From NCBI RefSeq assembly GCF_026016465.1, contig NZ_CP100390.1, positions 2,270,001 through 2,334,000 on the forward strand: a DNA stretch of 64,000 nucleotides. The letters are read 5' to 3'. Under the pieces are notes generated by a model that searched no databases, had not been told where the DNA came from, and saw only the letters and a list, made by a program, of their open reading frames with translations. This stretch comes from Alkalimarinus alittae (GTDB taxonomy: Bacteria > Pseudomonadota > Gammaproteobacteria > Pseudomonadales > Oleiphilaceae). Shown piece by piece: positions 35,787-43,391 of this stretch (position 1 is its first letter; the number at the start of each line of letters is the position of its first letter). The position numbers were made by a program, and so were the translations under genes.

Positions 35787-37294
35787 TCTCCAATTATTAC
35801 AATATCTTCATTTGCTACCAAATATTCGTAGGCATAATTTAGTTCGCCCTTTGTTTCAGCATGAATATCCAATATGGACTGACCTTTCTCTACTGTCTGC
35901 CCTAAACGAACTTTCCAGTCTACCCCTGCAACAGATGACGCTGGTGCTCCGGCCAACTTGGCCAATCTAGCGAGTTTTCGATTGTCTACTTGTTTAATAA
36001 CACCTTTGTATTGTGCTTCGAATGAATAAGTATGAGCGGTATTATCCAGTTGTTTTAGCCCACCCTGAGATAGGCAAATTTCCATGAATTTTTGCCAGGC
36101 TTTACCAGTGTCTAAGGTGTTTGTGGCTAATATTTTGCCCTGTCCTTTGTCTGCTTTATTTCCCATTTCCAACAATAAACCCGCCAAGGTCAACGCGCGT
36201 TCTTTAAGGTTTTCTGGCGCATCGCCTTCACCTTTAAGCACTTTGAGTACGTCTCTCGCCTCAAGTCCTGCCCCAATCCCTTGCCCCACTGGTTCGTTTC
36301 CATCTGTAATGATGGTTTCAACCTTTAAATTAAGACGTTTTCCCACTTCAATAAGTTGTCGACTTAGATTCTCTGCTGCGTCTACCGTCCGCACTTTCGC
36401 AGATGCTCCTGTAGGGATGTCAATAAGAACGTGAGTGGACCCAGCCGCTATTTTTTTTGACAATACAGATGCTATCAACTGCCCTTCACTATCTAGATCA
36501 AGCACTTTTTCAACACGAATAAGCACATCATCAACCGGACTTAACTTTACACTTCCTCCCCACGCAAGCGAGGCACCGGTGCTCTTCACGACCTGTCTTA
36601 ATCGGCAGAGATCAAGATCAACACGCGTAAGTATCTCCATTGTGTCGGCGGTGCCAGCCGGAGAAGTAATGGCACGGGAAGATGTTTTCGGAATAAGCAG
36701 ACCGTTGGCCGCCACTATCGAGACAACGATAGGTGTCGTTCGATTGCCCGGTAGGCCCCCCACACAATGTTTATCTAATACAGGCGTTGTACCCCAGTCG
36801 AGCTGCTCACCTACTTTAACCATGGCATTGGTAAGCCAAGTGATTTCGTCAATACTTAATCGGTCACCGCCACATGCAGTGACAAAACTGGAAATTTCGA
36901 TGTCGTTATAGTGCCCTTTGGCAATATCACCGACAATTTCTATCAGATCTATTTCAGAGAAGGGTTGATTGAAAATCTTCGCTCTTAAGCTGGATAAAGA
37001 ATTAACAACAGGGGCGTGGGTTACCTTAACGCTCTCCCCACCTTTTAATTTCAACTTCGCGAACGCCGCATGGGAAAGTCCTACGGTGTCTGCATCCAAC
37101 TGATCAATATCAACCACGTAGAGTTTGGCAATTATGGTATGTTCACCGTGCCCCAATTGGATGCTGGCGAGTGCTTCAAACCCCTCTGAGCGACAAACAT
37201 GGCAATCTGAACGCATAAACGCCACCAGTTCATGGTGGCTATTAACCCCCATAGATTTAGCCATTAGCGTATGGGTTATATTCATACTACTCAT
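35783..37294 (-). CDS. AMP phosphorylase/thymidine phosphorylase family enzyme
   Basis: A 503-residue protein, longer than the about 440-residue DeoA and of the size of archaeal AMP phosphorylases. It has the extra N-terminal domain of the latter. The phosphate and base sites appear as KHCVGGLPGNRTTPIVVSIV and TSSRAITSPAGTADTMEIL. C-terminally GQGIGAGLEARDVLKVL and the terminal domain AGVDWKVRLGQTVEKGQSIL complete it. The archaeal-type enzyme cleaves nucleoside monophosphates with phosphate, giving base and ribose 1,5-bisphosphate. Activity on AMP or CMP rather than thymidine is inferred from the domain plan. Confidence 0.87.
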   Translation of the reverse strand: MSSMNITHTLMAKSMGVNSHHELVAFMRSDCHVCRSEGFEALASIQLGHGEHTIIAKLYVVDIDQLDADTVGLSHAAFAKLKLKGGESVKVTHAPVVNSLSSLRAKIFNQPFSEIDLIEIVGDIAKGHYNDIEISSFVTACGGDRLSIDEITWLTNAMVKVGEQLDWGTTPVLDKHCVGGLPGNRTTPIVVSIVAANGLLIPKTSSRAITSPAGTADTMEILTRVDLDLCRLRQVVKSTGASLAWGGSVKLSPVDDVLIRVEKVLDLDSEGQLIASVLSKKIAAGSTHVLIDIPTGASAKVRTVDAAENLSRQLIEVGKRLNLKVETIITDGNEPVGQGIGAGLEARDVLKVLKGEGDAPENLKERALTLAGLLLEMGNKADKGQGKILATNTLDTGKAWQKFMEICLSQGGLKQLDNTAHTYSFEAQYKGVIKQVDNRKLARLAKLAGAPASSVAGVDWKVRLGQTVEKGQSILDIHAETKGELNYAYEYLVANEDIVIIGE

Positions 37295-37303
37295 GATTAT
37301 TTC

Positions 37304-38659
37304 TTACCTCAGTTCAATGGTTTCGCCCATTTCGGGAATGACCGCGTTCAGACTTAATGTTTCGGTGAGCACTCTCCTAAGATTATCCGAAGCGGCAGGT
37401 TCCCCGTGGGTTATAATGACCTTGGTAGGGCTATTTTCAGAGGATTGTAGCCATTCGACCAGTTCGTTGTAATCAGCATGTGCTGAGAGCCCAGAGATCT
37501 GCCTTACTCCACACGTTATATTGGTGTATTTTCCGTAGGCTTTGATCTGTTTGGCCCCATCCAGAAGTGCTCTACCTCGCGTTCCATTTGCCTGGTACCC
37601 AGTAACTAAGAGCGTGTTACGGTGGTTCCCTCCAAATGCAATCAAATGATGTAAAATACGCCCGCCATTTAACATACCGGCCCCTGCAATAATAATTTTG
37701 GGGTGCGGGTTCATCGTAAGTTTCTCAGACTCCTGGGGCGTTTTTACAAATGTTATCCCCTTGCACATACGATGGCACTGCTCCTTACTCAATCTATGTT
37801 CAGAGTTGAAATCACAATATAACTTGGTCACATCAATTCCCATCGGACTATCAAGGTAAACCGGAATATCGGGAATCAGGCCTTTTTCCTTCAGCTCACT
37901 TATTGCGTATGACAAACCCTGGACACGACCAACAGAAAAAGCAGGTACCATTAGGGTTCCTCCCTTTTTAGCGGTTTGGAGAATGACCGTTTGTAACTCA
38001 GAGACCGGGTCGTTGCTTGCATGTAATCGATCACCATAGGTGGATTCAACAACAAGATAATCTGATGGCACTAACTGGTGTGGCGGCTTCATAGTTAAGT
38101 CATTAGGCCTGCCAACATCACCGCTGAACACAACGGAGCATTCGCCTAGCTGCAACTTAATAAATGCAGAACCAAGAATATGTCCTGCAGGATAGAAAGT
38201 TATCGCACCCTCGTTAATAGTGAGTGGCTGACTGAAGCTCACAGTTTTAAATTGGGCAATTGTTTTTTTTGCATCATTGATCGTATATAAAGGTTCCGCA
38301 GGAGTATGTTTGGAATAGCCATATTTGTTGGCACGCCGTGCGTCTTCTTCTTGAATATGCGCTGAATCCTTGAGAAGAATTTCTGCCAGGGCTTTAGTCG
38401 CTTCTGTACAGTAAATCGATCCTTTAAATCCTTCATTTACCAATCTAGGTAGATAACCAATATGATCAAGATGAGCATGAGTAAGAACGACAGCATCAAT
38501 CTCTACAGGTGGAAATGGAAAGCGGGTCCAGTTTCGGTTTCTCAGTGCTTTTACCCCCTGAAATAGACCGCAATCAATTAATAGCGTTGTTCCATTATGA
38601 CGGACAAGGTAACGGGAGCCAGTGACGGTTCCCGCGGCTCCTAGAAATTGAATATTCAT
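37304..38659 (-). CDS. Metallo-beta-lactamase/beta-CASP ribonuclease
   Basis: A 451-residue protein of the CPSF/beta-CASP RNA-processing family. Zinc ligands appear in LTHAHLDHIGYLPRLV and VFSGDVGRPNDL. The beta-CASP part has PAFSVGRVQGLSYAI, IIIAGAGMLNGGRI and the terminal QISGLSAHADYNELVEWL. Such proteins cut RNA as endo- or 5'-3' exonucleases. In this operon it lies between the phosphorylase (9 bases) and phosphoketolase (overlap of four bases). It could supply nucleotides from RNA, which is an inference. Confidence 0.9.
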   Translation of the reverse strand: MNIQFLGAAGTVTGSRYLVRHNGTTLLIDCGLFQGVKALRNRNWTRFPFPPVEIDAVVLTHAHLDHIGYLPRLVNEGFKGSIYCTEATKALAEILLKDSAHIQEEDARRANKYGYSKHTPAEPLYTINDAKKTIAQFKTVSFSQPLTINEGAITFYPAGHILGSAFIKLQLGECSVVFSGDVGRPNDLTMKPPHQLVPSDYLVVESTYGDRLHASNDPVSELQTVILQTAKKGGTLMVPAFSVGRVQGLSYAISELKEKGLIPDIPVYLDSPMGIDVTKLYCDFNSEHRLSKEQCHRMCKGITFVKTPQESEKLTMNPHPKIIIAGAGMLNGGRILHHLIAFGGNHRNTLLVTGYQANGTRGRALLDGAKQIKAYGKYTNITCGVRQISGLSAHADYNELVEWLQSSENSPTKVIITHGEPAASDNLRRVLTETLSLNAVIPEMGETIELR

Positions 38660-41115
38660 GCTTCTCTTTCCCTAATGAAGGTCATCACTTTTCTTGGGTT
38701 ACTTTTAAACTCGATAGCGTCAATTTCGTGAGAAGAGAGATAATCGGGAAGCGACAACTCAGATAATTCAACCGCGTTTTTTACGATATGGGCCCAACTG
38801 CATTGGTTTATAAATAGCATACCTGCCGTATCAAATGTGCCTCCTCGATTCAGATAACCTAAGAACCGAGAGCTAACAGATGACTCCTTCATCAGTACCT
38901 GACTGAGGAGTCCTTTCAATGCTTGAGGGCGCGTGTGTGTAACGAAAACCCTTACTTTCATATGGATAGGAAACAAGGTTGTGCAAACATCTTCAGTTTG
39001 ACAAAACGTGTTTTCAATAACGTCTCGAGGATCACGAAAGCGAGTGGGTTCTAAAATATAGACGACACGACTGTAAAGCCCGCAATCGTCAAGCCGAGCA
39101 GCAGCCTTAAGTACTTCCTGCAACTGGAAAGCACCTATAGCGGTCAATATCACCTCAGCTTTTGGGTGGTCTTTAACAATGCTACCACCCCGCTCAACCA
39201 GCTGCTGAGAGTCTTCTGGAGTAAATTGGCTCTGCATTTCAGTCTTGGGCGTTACCAGTGCAGCAATATTTCCTTGCGTTTGATATACGGAACGTAATGT
39301 TGCAACGGCTGAGTTAGCGTCGGCAGGAAATAGCACTCGGGCAGTATCGCTCATCTCCCCCCATAGAGTCTCACTTAAAGACGGGTCTTGATGAGATTGT
39401 TCATTTTTACCATTTTCCCATGCATGTGAGGTCAATAGTACAGGTACGGATAACCAACCTGGTGCCCGTTGGTGCTCTTTCTGATGGCGCGAAAATATAA
39501 TTTCCTGCCTTAATGCACCCAGCATTTTCATTGCAAATGCTTCATAGGTGACGACCAGATTGAGTCCACCCTTATTCCCGGAGGCAGCACTGATAACCAC
39601 CTCCTCGTTAAGCGCAGTAATAACGGCACCATTAACTGACTCAGCAACCCCCTCTTCAGGTAGCGTAACGCGATGTTTCAGCTTATCCAATGTCGCGCCC
39701 ATGCGATTACTACGCAATTCGTCAGGGTTACCCACTCTGACGCGGAGATTAGGGTTCGCATCGACTAGATTACAGAAATACTCATCAAGGGCTGCCATCG
39801 GAGAAACCATACTTCCCTCCGCATAGGAGGTATGATTATTCGGCTCTTTAATCACCACCTCTCGATGGCTTAAAGGGTGATCTTTTTCTTTAATCCGAAA
39901 GGGGCTCTCGTGATTATTAAATGTGTTTACGGAAGCCTCAATTTCTTCAGTCTTTACAAACAGGTTACCCGCATGTTCATTAAACAACGCACGAGAGTCT
40001 ATATCGTATTTTGGATTTCCGGGTAGTGGCGCTCCATGAGCTGCATTGGTGGCTGCTCCGTAAAAACCGTAACCTTTATCTGTTTCAGCAATCAAATACG
40101 GTATTTTTATTGGATATTGCATATGGCCTTGGGAAACCTGTTCGCTACAAGCTCGAAGCCTGGCTTCCGCTTCAAAAACCCCCCAGATGAATGCCGCCGG
40201 ATCACGTCCATCAATAGTGATCGGATGAAAACCGTTGAGTTGCAAGTGTTGATAGAACCACTCGTCCCCTCCTTGCTGATACATGCTTGAGCGCTGGTCG
40301 ATGCGCCGACCATTAGCAATCATTATTGGTGTAACTAAGCCACTGTCTTCTGCTCGCCACCAACGGCTAGCCCAATCGCTTCCACGTTGCTCTTCAAATG
40401 CACCATCACTGAGAAAGGCTACCAGACGCTCTCCAGGTAACGGCATGTGGACATACTGTAATTCTGCAAACCCTAAATAGCCGCCTTCAATCACACCACC
40501 TGCAGTATTCGCATTCACATGGCTTCCAAGCGGAACACCCGAAGAACCATCACTAGCAACCTTATAGCTATAAAAATCGGATACTAATGTTGATAAGCCG
40601 CTATCATTAAAACTGTATCTTTGTTTTTGCTCAGCGTACAGATTGCTAAGGAGAACATTGGTACTGTCAATGGCCGCAACACAATGCCCCTGCCCCATTA
40701 ACCAACTTCGGGTAAACCCTTCCAGATTGTTAGCCGCGAGATAACCAACATAAGCAGGGACCATATTCAACGAGCCACCGGTATGGCCTTGTGGGTTTTC
40801 TTTGAAATCAACATTTGAAAGTGGGCGGCCATCAAGGTAAACGCTGTTGGCATAGGTCATATGTACCACAAGCCACATCGCCGCGCTGGTAATTCGGTCG
40901 GCTGCTTCAAACACTGCCAACACATCCTCTAGTCGCTCATAACGCCCAGAGCAAATTAACTGTTGGCAAAGGTCAAACACCCGAACCTGGGTTATATCGC
41001 TGTGGCAAATAACTCCATAACCCTTAGCCCAACGAGCAAATACCGCATTACTGTTTCTATAAAGCGCGGCCCGTTGTTGTAACCGATGTAAATCTTCCTC
41101 GTTAACTGGAAACAT
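38656..41115 (-). CDS. Phosphoketolase
   Basis: An 819-residue thiamine-diphosphate enzyme of the Xfp family. It has NPQGHTGGSLNMVPAYVGYL, the family signature, LMGQGHCVAAIDSTNVLL, IPYLIAETDKGYGFYGAATN and the C-terminal STRTRPQ-like FVTHTRPQALKGLL. It splits xylulose 5-phosphate (and perhaps fructose 6-phosphate) with phosphate into acetyl phosphate and a sugar phosphate. The family's usual GDGE-x-E-TGPLA motif reads SDGAFEEQRGSDWASRWWRA here, so this is a divergent branch. It begins 42 bases after a small HMA-like gene and overlaps the next gene. Confidence 0.9.
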   Translation of the reverse strand: MFPVNEEDLHRLQQRAALYRNSNAVFARWAKGYGVICHSDITQVRVFDLCQQLICSGRYERLEDVLAVFEAADRITSAAMWLVVHMTYANSVYLDGRPLSNVDFKENPQGHTGGSLNMVPAYVGYLAANNLEGFTRSWLMGQGHCVAAIDSTNVLLSNLYAEQKQRYSFNDSGLSTLVSDFYSYKVASDGSSGVPLGSHVNANTAGGVIEGGYLGFAELQYVHMPLPGERLVAFLSDGAFEEQRGSDWASRWWRAEDSGLVTPIMIANGRRIDQRSSMYQQGGDEWFYQHLQLNGFHPITIDGRDPAAFIWGVFEAEARLRACSEQVSQGHMQYPIKIPYLIAETDKGYGFYGAATNAAHGAPLPGNPKYDIDSRALFNEHAGNLFVKTEEIEASVNTFNNHESPFRIKEKDHPLSHREVVIKEPNNHTSYAEGSMVSPMAALDEYFCNLVDANPNLRVRVGNPDELRSNRMGATLDKLKHRVTLPEEGVAESVNGAVITALNEEVVISAASGNKGGLNLVVTYEAFAMKMLGALRQEIIFSRHQKEHQRAPGWLSVPVLLTSHAWENGKNEQSHQDPSLSETLWGEMSDTARVLFPADANSAVATLRSVYQTQGNIAALVTPKTEMQSQFTPEDSQQLVERGGSIVKDHPKAEVILTAIGAFQLQEVLKAAARLDDCGLYSRVVYILEPTRFRDPRDVIENTFCQTEDVCTTLFPIHMKVRVFVTHTRPQALKGLLSQVLMKESSVSSRFLGYLNRGGTFDTAGMLFINQCSWAHIVKNAVELSELSLPDYLSSHEIDAIEFKSNPRKVMTFIREREA

Positions 41116-41157
41116 GGTGTTTGTCCTTTTAAAGCGTTCTTATTTAATCTGTTACCA

Positions 41158-41526
41158 CTATTTTTTCGTTTTATCTGATGACCCACTCGAATGGCATGAC
41201 CATGCTTTGTGTTTAACGTTGTCCTTAATGTTGTTGTCAGTGTACTCATACCAGCTTTTTTTGGTTCGGGTCCACCAGTCTTCCGCTGTATGAATAAAAT
41301 GGGTATCGAGAATTTTCTCAATATCTTCCAGGCTCTTGTACGAAGCATCGTATGCCACGCTGATTGTATGTTTTTCTTTAACCAAATGAATTTCATCAAT
41401 TCCCATTAATTGATCTATCTCTTTTTCAATTTGATCCCAAGGAATATCACCTTCGCCATCCAGTTTCAGGTGACGCTTTACGAGATAAGTTGTGTCTACA
41501 CTGGCTTTGTGCTCTTTTTTGCTCAT
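41158..41526 (-). CDS. Small protein with HMA-like half-domain
   Basis: A 122-residue protein. The ATG at 41526 is chosen because ggagg lies eight bases upstream; a start 15 bases earlier has no such site. Residues 10-70 have a beta-alpha-beta pattern like a heavy-metal-associated domain (TYLVKRHLKLDGEGDIPWDQ, then DEIHLVKEKHTISVAYDA), but lack the C-x-x-C pair. The basic tail is WTRTKKSWYEYTDNNI. A metal-free HMA-like fold is a guess. It lies between the cytochrome c and phosphoketolase genes in the run. Confidence 0.65.
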   Translation of the reverse strand: MSKKEHKASVDTTYLVKRHLKLDGEGDIPWDQIEKEIDQLMGIDEIHLVKEKHTISVAYDASYKSLEDIEKILDTHFIHTAEDWWTRTKKSWYEYTDNNIKDNVKHKAWSCHSSGSSDKTKK

Positions 41527-41571
41527 AGCAAATACCTCCAAGGCTTGTTACATTTCAAAAATATTGATTTT

Positions 41572-42042
41572 CTATTTCGATTGGTTCCTTTGCAGCCAAC
41601 GGCTATATATTTCATCGTTCCAGAAACTCTGGAAATAGGCGATCACCGCAATTTTTTCATCGTCTTTCAATACCTCTCTAAAGGGCGGCATTTTCCCTCC
41701 CATTTGAATGCCTCCATCATTAATTGTTTTCAACAAAACAGATATGGGGTGATGCCAGGCATGGGCCGACCCATTAAGTGGTGGCGGTGGGTAGCTACCG
41801 TCCTCCAAGGGTTGATTCCACCTAAAAATGCCGCGGGCTTTGGGGTTGTGGCAATCAATGCAGTTTGCGTCATAGATCTGGTTTCCCAATAACACCTGTT
41901 GCTCTGAGTACCATCTACCAGTTATTTCATCAGGCGCAGAAGTAGAAGAAGGTGCCTGGTCAGAACAAGCAGTTATTAATACGCTTGTAACGACGACAAA
42001 CGTAGCCAGCGACTTGGATTTACGAATAGTGCTACGCATCAT
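41572..42042 (-). CDS. Lipoprotein cytochrome c
   Basis: A 156-residue protein with a lipobox (LITACSDQ) and one haem motif CIDCHNPKARG near residue 61. It ends in a class I-type region with MGGKMPPFREVLKDDEKIAV (axial Met candidate) and IAYFQSFWNDEIYSRW. It is a periplasmic electron carrier. It overlaps the ICMT gene by 11 bases. Genes of this type often accompany DUF2933 and ICMT genes in copper clusters. Confidence 0.85.
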   Translation of the reverse strand: MMRSTIRKSKSLATFVVVTSVLITACSDQAPSSTSAPDEITGRWYSEQQVLLGNQIYDANCIDCHNPKARGIFRWNQPLEDGSYPPPPLNGSAHAWHHPISVLLKTINDGGIQMGGKMPPFREVLKDDEKIAVIAYFQSFWNDEIYSRWLQRNQSK

Positions 42043-42703
42043 AGACTCCTTTTTTGGAGTTTACGTTAAAGCGCTTTGGAATAAACCGTGGTGTATTTTT
42101 CGCGTATTCGCGGTATTCATCTCCAAACTCTTGGAGTGCCATCCGCTCTTCCCGTAAGGCCAGTCTGATATAAACCACTACCAAAATTGGAAACATCACT
42201 ACTGTGGGTATAGTGGGCCACTGCAACAGAAAGCCAAACATGATCATGATGAATGCGAGATACTGGGGGTGCCGACACCGCGCATACCACCCGGTTTTGG
42301 CTAGAGTAAATGACTGCTGCGCGTGATGAAGTACGTTCCACGCACTGGATAACAAAAAGAACCCAAGTACGATTACAACATTACTCAAAATATGAAGCGG
42401 GTCAAAATGAGCATTCCCCTCAAAGCCAAAAATAGTGTGTAGTAAATGACCATTCTCATGGTTTAGAAAATCAACACCGGGGTATTTTTCCGTTAACCAT
42501 CCAGACAAAAAATAAATGGTGAGCGGAAAGCCATACATCTCTGTAAATAATGCCACCACAAAGGCTGAAAATACCCCAAGGCTTCGCCAGTCCATTTTTG
42601 TTTTCGGCTTTACAAAGCTAAACGCAAAAAAGATAAAAATGGCTGAGTTTAGTACCACTAACATCCACAGCCCATAACCACTTTCACCGTGCATTGTTGT
42701 CAC
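42032..42703 (-). CDS. Isoprenylcysteine carboxyl methyltransferase-like membrane protein
   Basis: A 223-residue membrane protein with five or six helices. The SAM-binding signature of the ICMT/PEMT family appears as GWYARCRHPQYLAFIMIMFG, followed by LREERMALQEFGDEYREYAK. In bacteria the substrate of such proteins is unknown. It overlaps DUF2933 upstream by 20 bases. The neighbours (copper ATPase, cupredoxin, DUF2933, cytochrome c) suggest a role in metal or membrane stress. Confidence 0.83.
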   Translation of the reverse strand: MTTMHGESGYGLWMLVVLNSAIFIFFAFSFVKPKTKMDWRSLGVFSAFVVALFTEMYGFPLTIYFLSGWLTEKYPGVDFLNHENGHLLHTIFGFEGNAHFDPLHILSNVVIVLGFFLLSSAWNVLHHAQQSFTLAKTGWYARCRHPQYLAFIMIMFGFLLQWPTIPTVVMFPILVVVYIRLALREERMALQEFGDEYREYAKNTPRFIPKRFNVNSKKGVYDA

Positions 42704-43010
42704 CCTTATCTGTTCGTTGCTCTTTTTTGTCTTTCAGCGCGTCTTCATAACCGCGCAGATAATCGTCCATATCAACACTATCTTTTGCATGAGTCTGTTC
42801 CTCCCCTCCATGCCCTCCATGCCCTCCATGCCCTCCATGCCCTCCATGCATGAATATATGCATTAATGGGCAAAGCAGTATTATCAAAAAAGGTAAGATG
42901 GCGAACAGGTGCTGACGATGTTCCATTAAAAGGAAATAGCTCGTCGCAGCAATGAGGCCTAGTGCGGCAATACCCTTTGGGGTAAACCAAAACGATGGTT
43001 TTGAAGACAT
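42684..43010 (-). CDS. DUF2933 membrane protein with HGG repeats
   Basis: A 108-residue protein. ATG at 43010 is preferred because aggagg stands just upstream; an ATG 30 bases earlier lacks that. It has two hydrophobic helices (GIAALGLIAATSYFLL and LFAILPFLIILLCPLMHIFM) followed directly by five HGG repeats. The tail is hydrophilic (DDYLRGYEDALKDKKEQ). This is the plan of DUF2933, commonly found with copper resistance genes. Histidines at the membrane border could bind metal. Confidence 0.83.
   Translation of the reverse strand: MSSKPSFWFTPKGIAALGLIAATSYFLLMEHRQHLFAILPFLIILLCPLMHIFMHGGHGGHGGHGGHGGEEQTHAKDSVDMDDYLRGYEDALKDKKEQRTDKGDNNAR
42804..42848. repeat. Five tandem 9-bp repeats
   Basis: Five exact copies of ccctccatg run from 42804 to 42848 and encode the five HGG units of the DUF2933 protein. 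Exact copies suggest slippage-prone length variation. Confidence 0.88.
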
Positions 43011-43026
43011 TGGTTGATCCTCCTTA

Positions 43027-43389
43027 TTACGGTTTGTCACTAACGATTAATTCACCGCGGTACATTTGCATCTGGCAAGTAAAACTATACGTACCCGGCG
43101 TTAACGCTGGTAGGTTAATAGTCTTTTGTTTGTTAAGAGGCAATTCTTCGCTAATATCTAGGTCGGAAAAGACGACGGTGCCAGCACAAGGTGACGCTTC
43201 TTCCCGCAGAAACTTTATCGAGGCTGCCTCGCCTGCCGGAATTTTCAGGCGAGCCGGTTGGTAGACACCATTTTTGACAGTCACAAGAAGATCACTTGAA
43301 TTTTCGCTAACATCAGCAGGTTTATAAAGCCAAAACCACCAAACGATACCCGCAATAAGCAGAATCCCTAAGATATTTATTATCAACAT
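43027..43389 (-). CDS. Membrane-anchored cupredoxin
   Basis: A 120-residue protein. An N-terminal anchor (MLIINILGILLIAGIVWWFW) leads to a cupredoxin domain with PARLKIPAGEAASIKFLREE, SPCAGTVVFSDLDI and the copper-loop region YSFTCQMQMYRGELIV. The Cys in FTCQMQM and the Cys in SPCAG are possible ligands; the usual His pair is not seen. It begins two bases after the ATPase stop, so it is coupled to it. A role as periplasmic copper acceptor is likely. Confidence 0.82.
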   Translation of the reverse strand: MLIINILGILLIAGIVWWFWLYKPADVSENSSDLLVTVKNGVYQPARLKIPAGEAASIKFLREEASPCAGTVVFSDLDISEELPLNKQKTINLPALTPGTYSFTCQMQMYRGELIVSDKP

Positions 43390-43391
43390 AA

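Noticed and set aside
42804-42848. CRISPR array
   Set aside because: The five 9-base units have no spacers and encode the HGG repeat of a protein. No other array was found.
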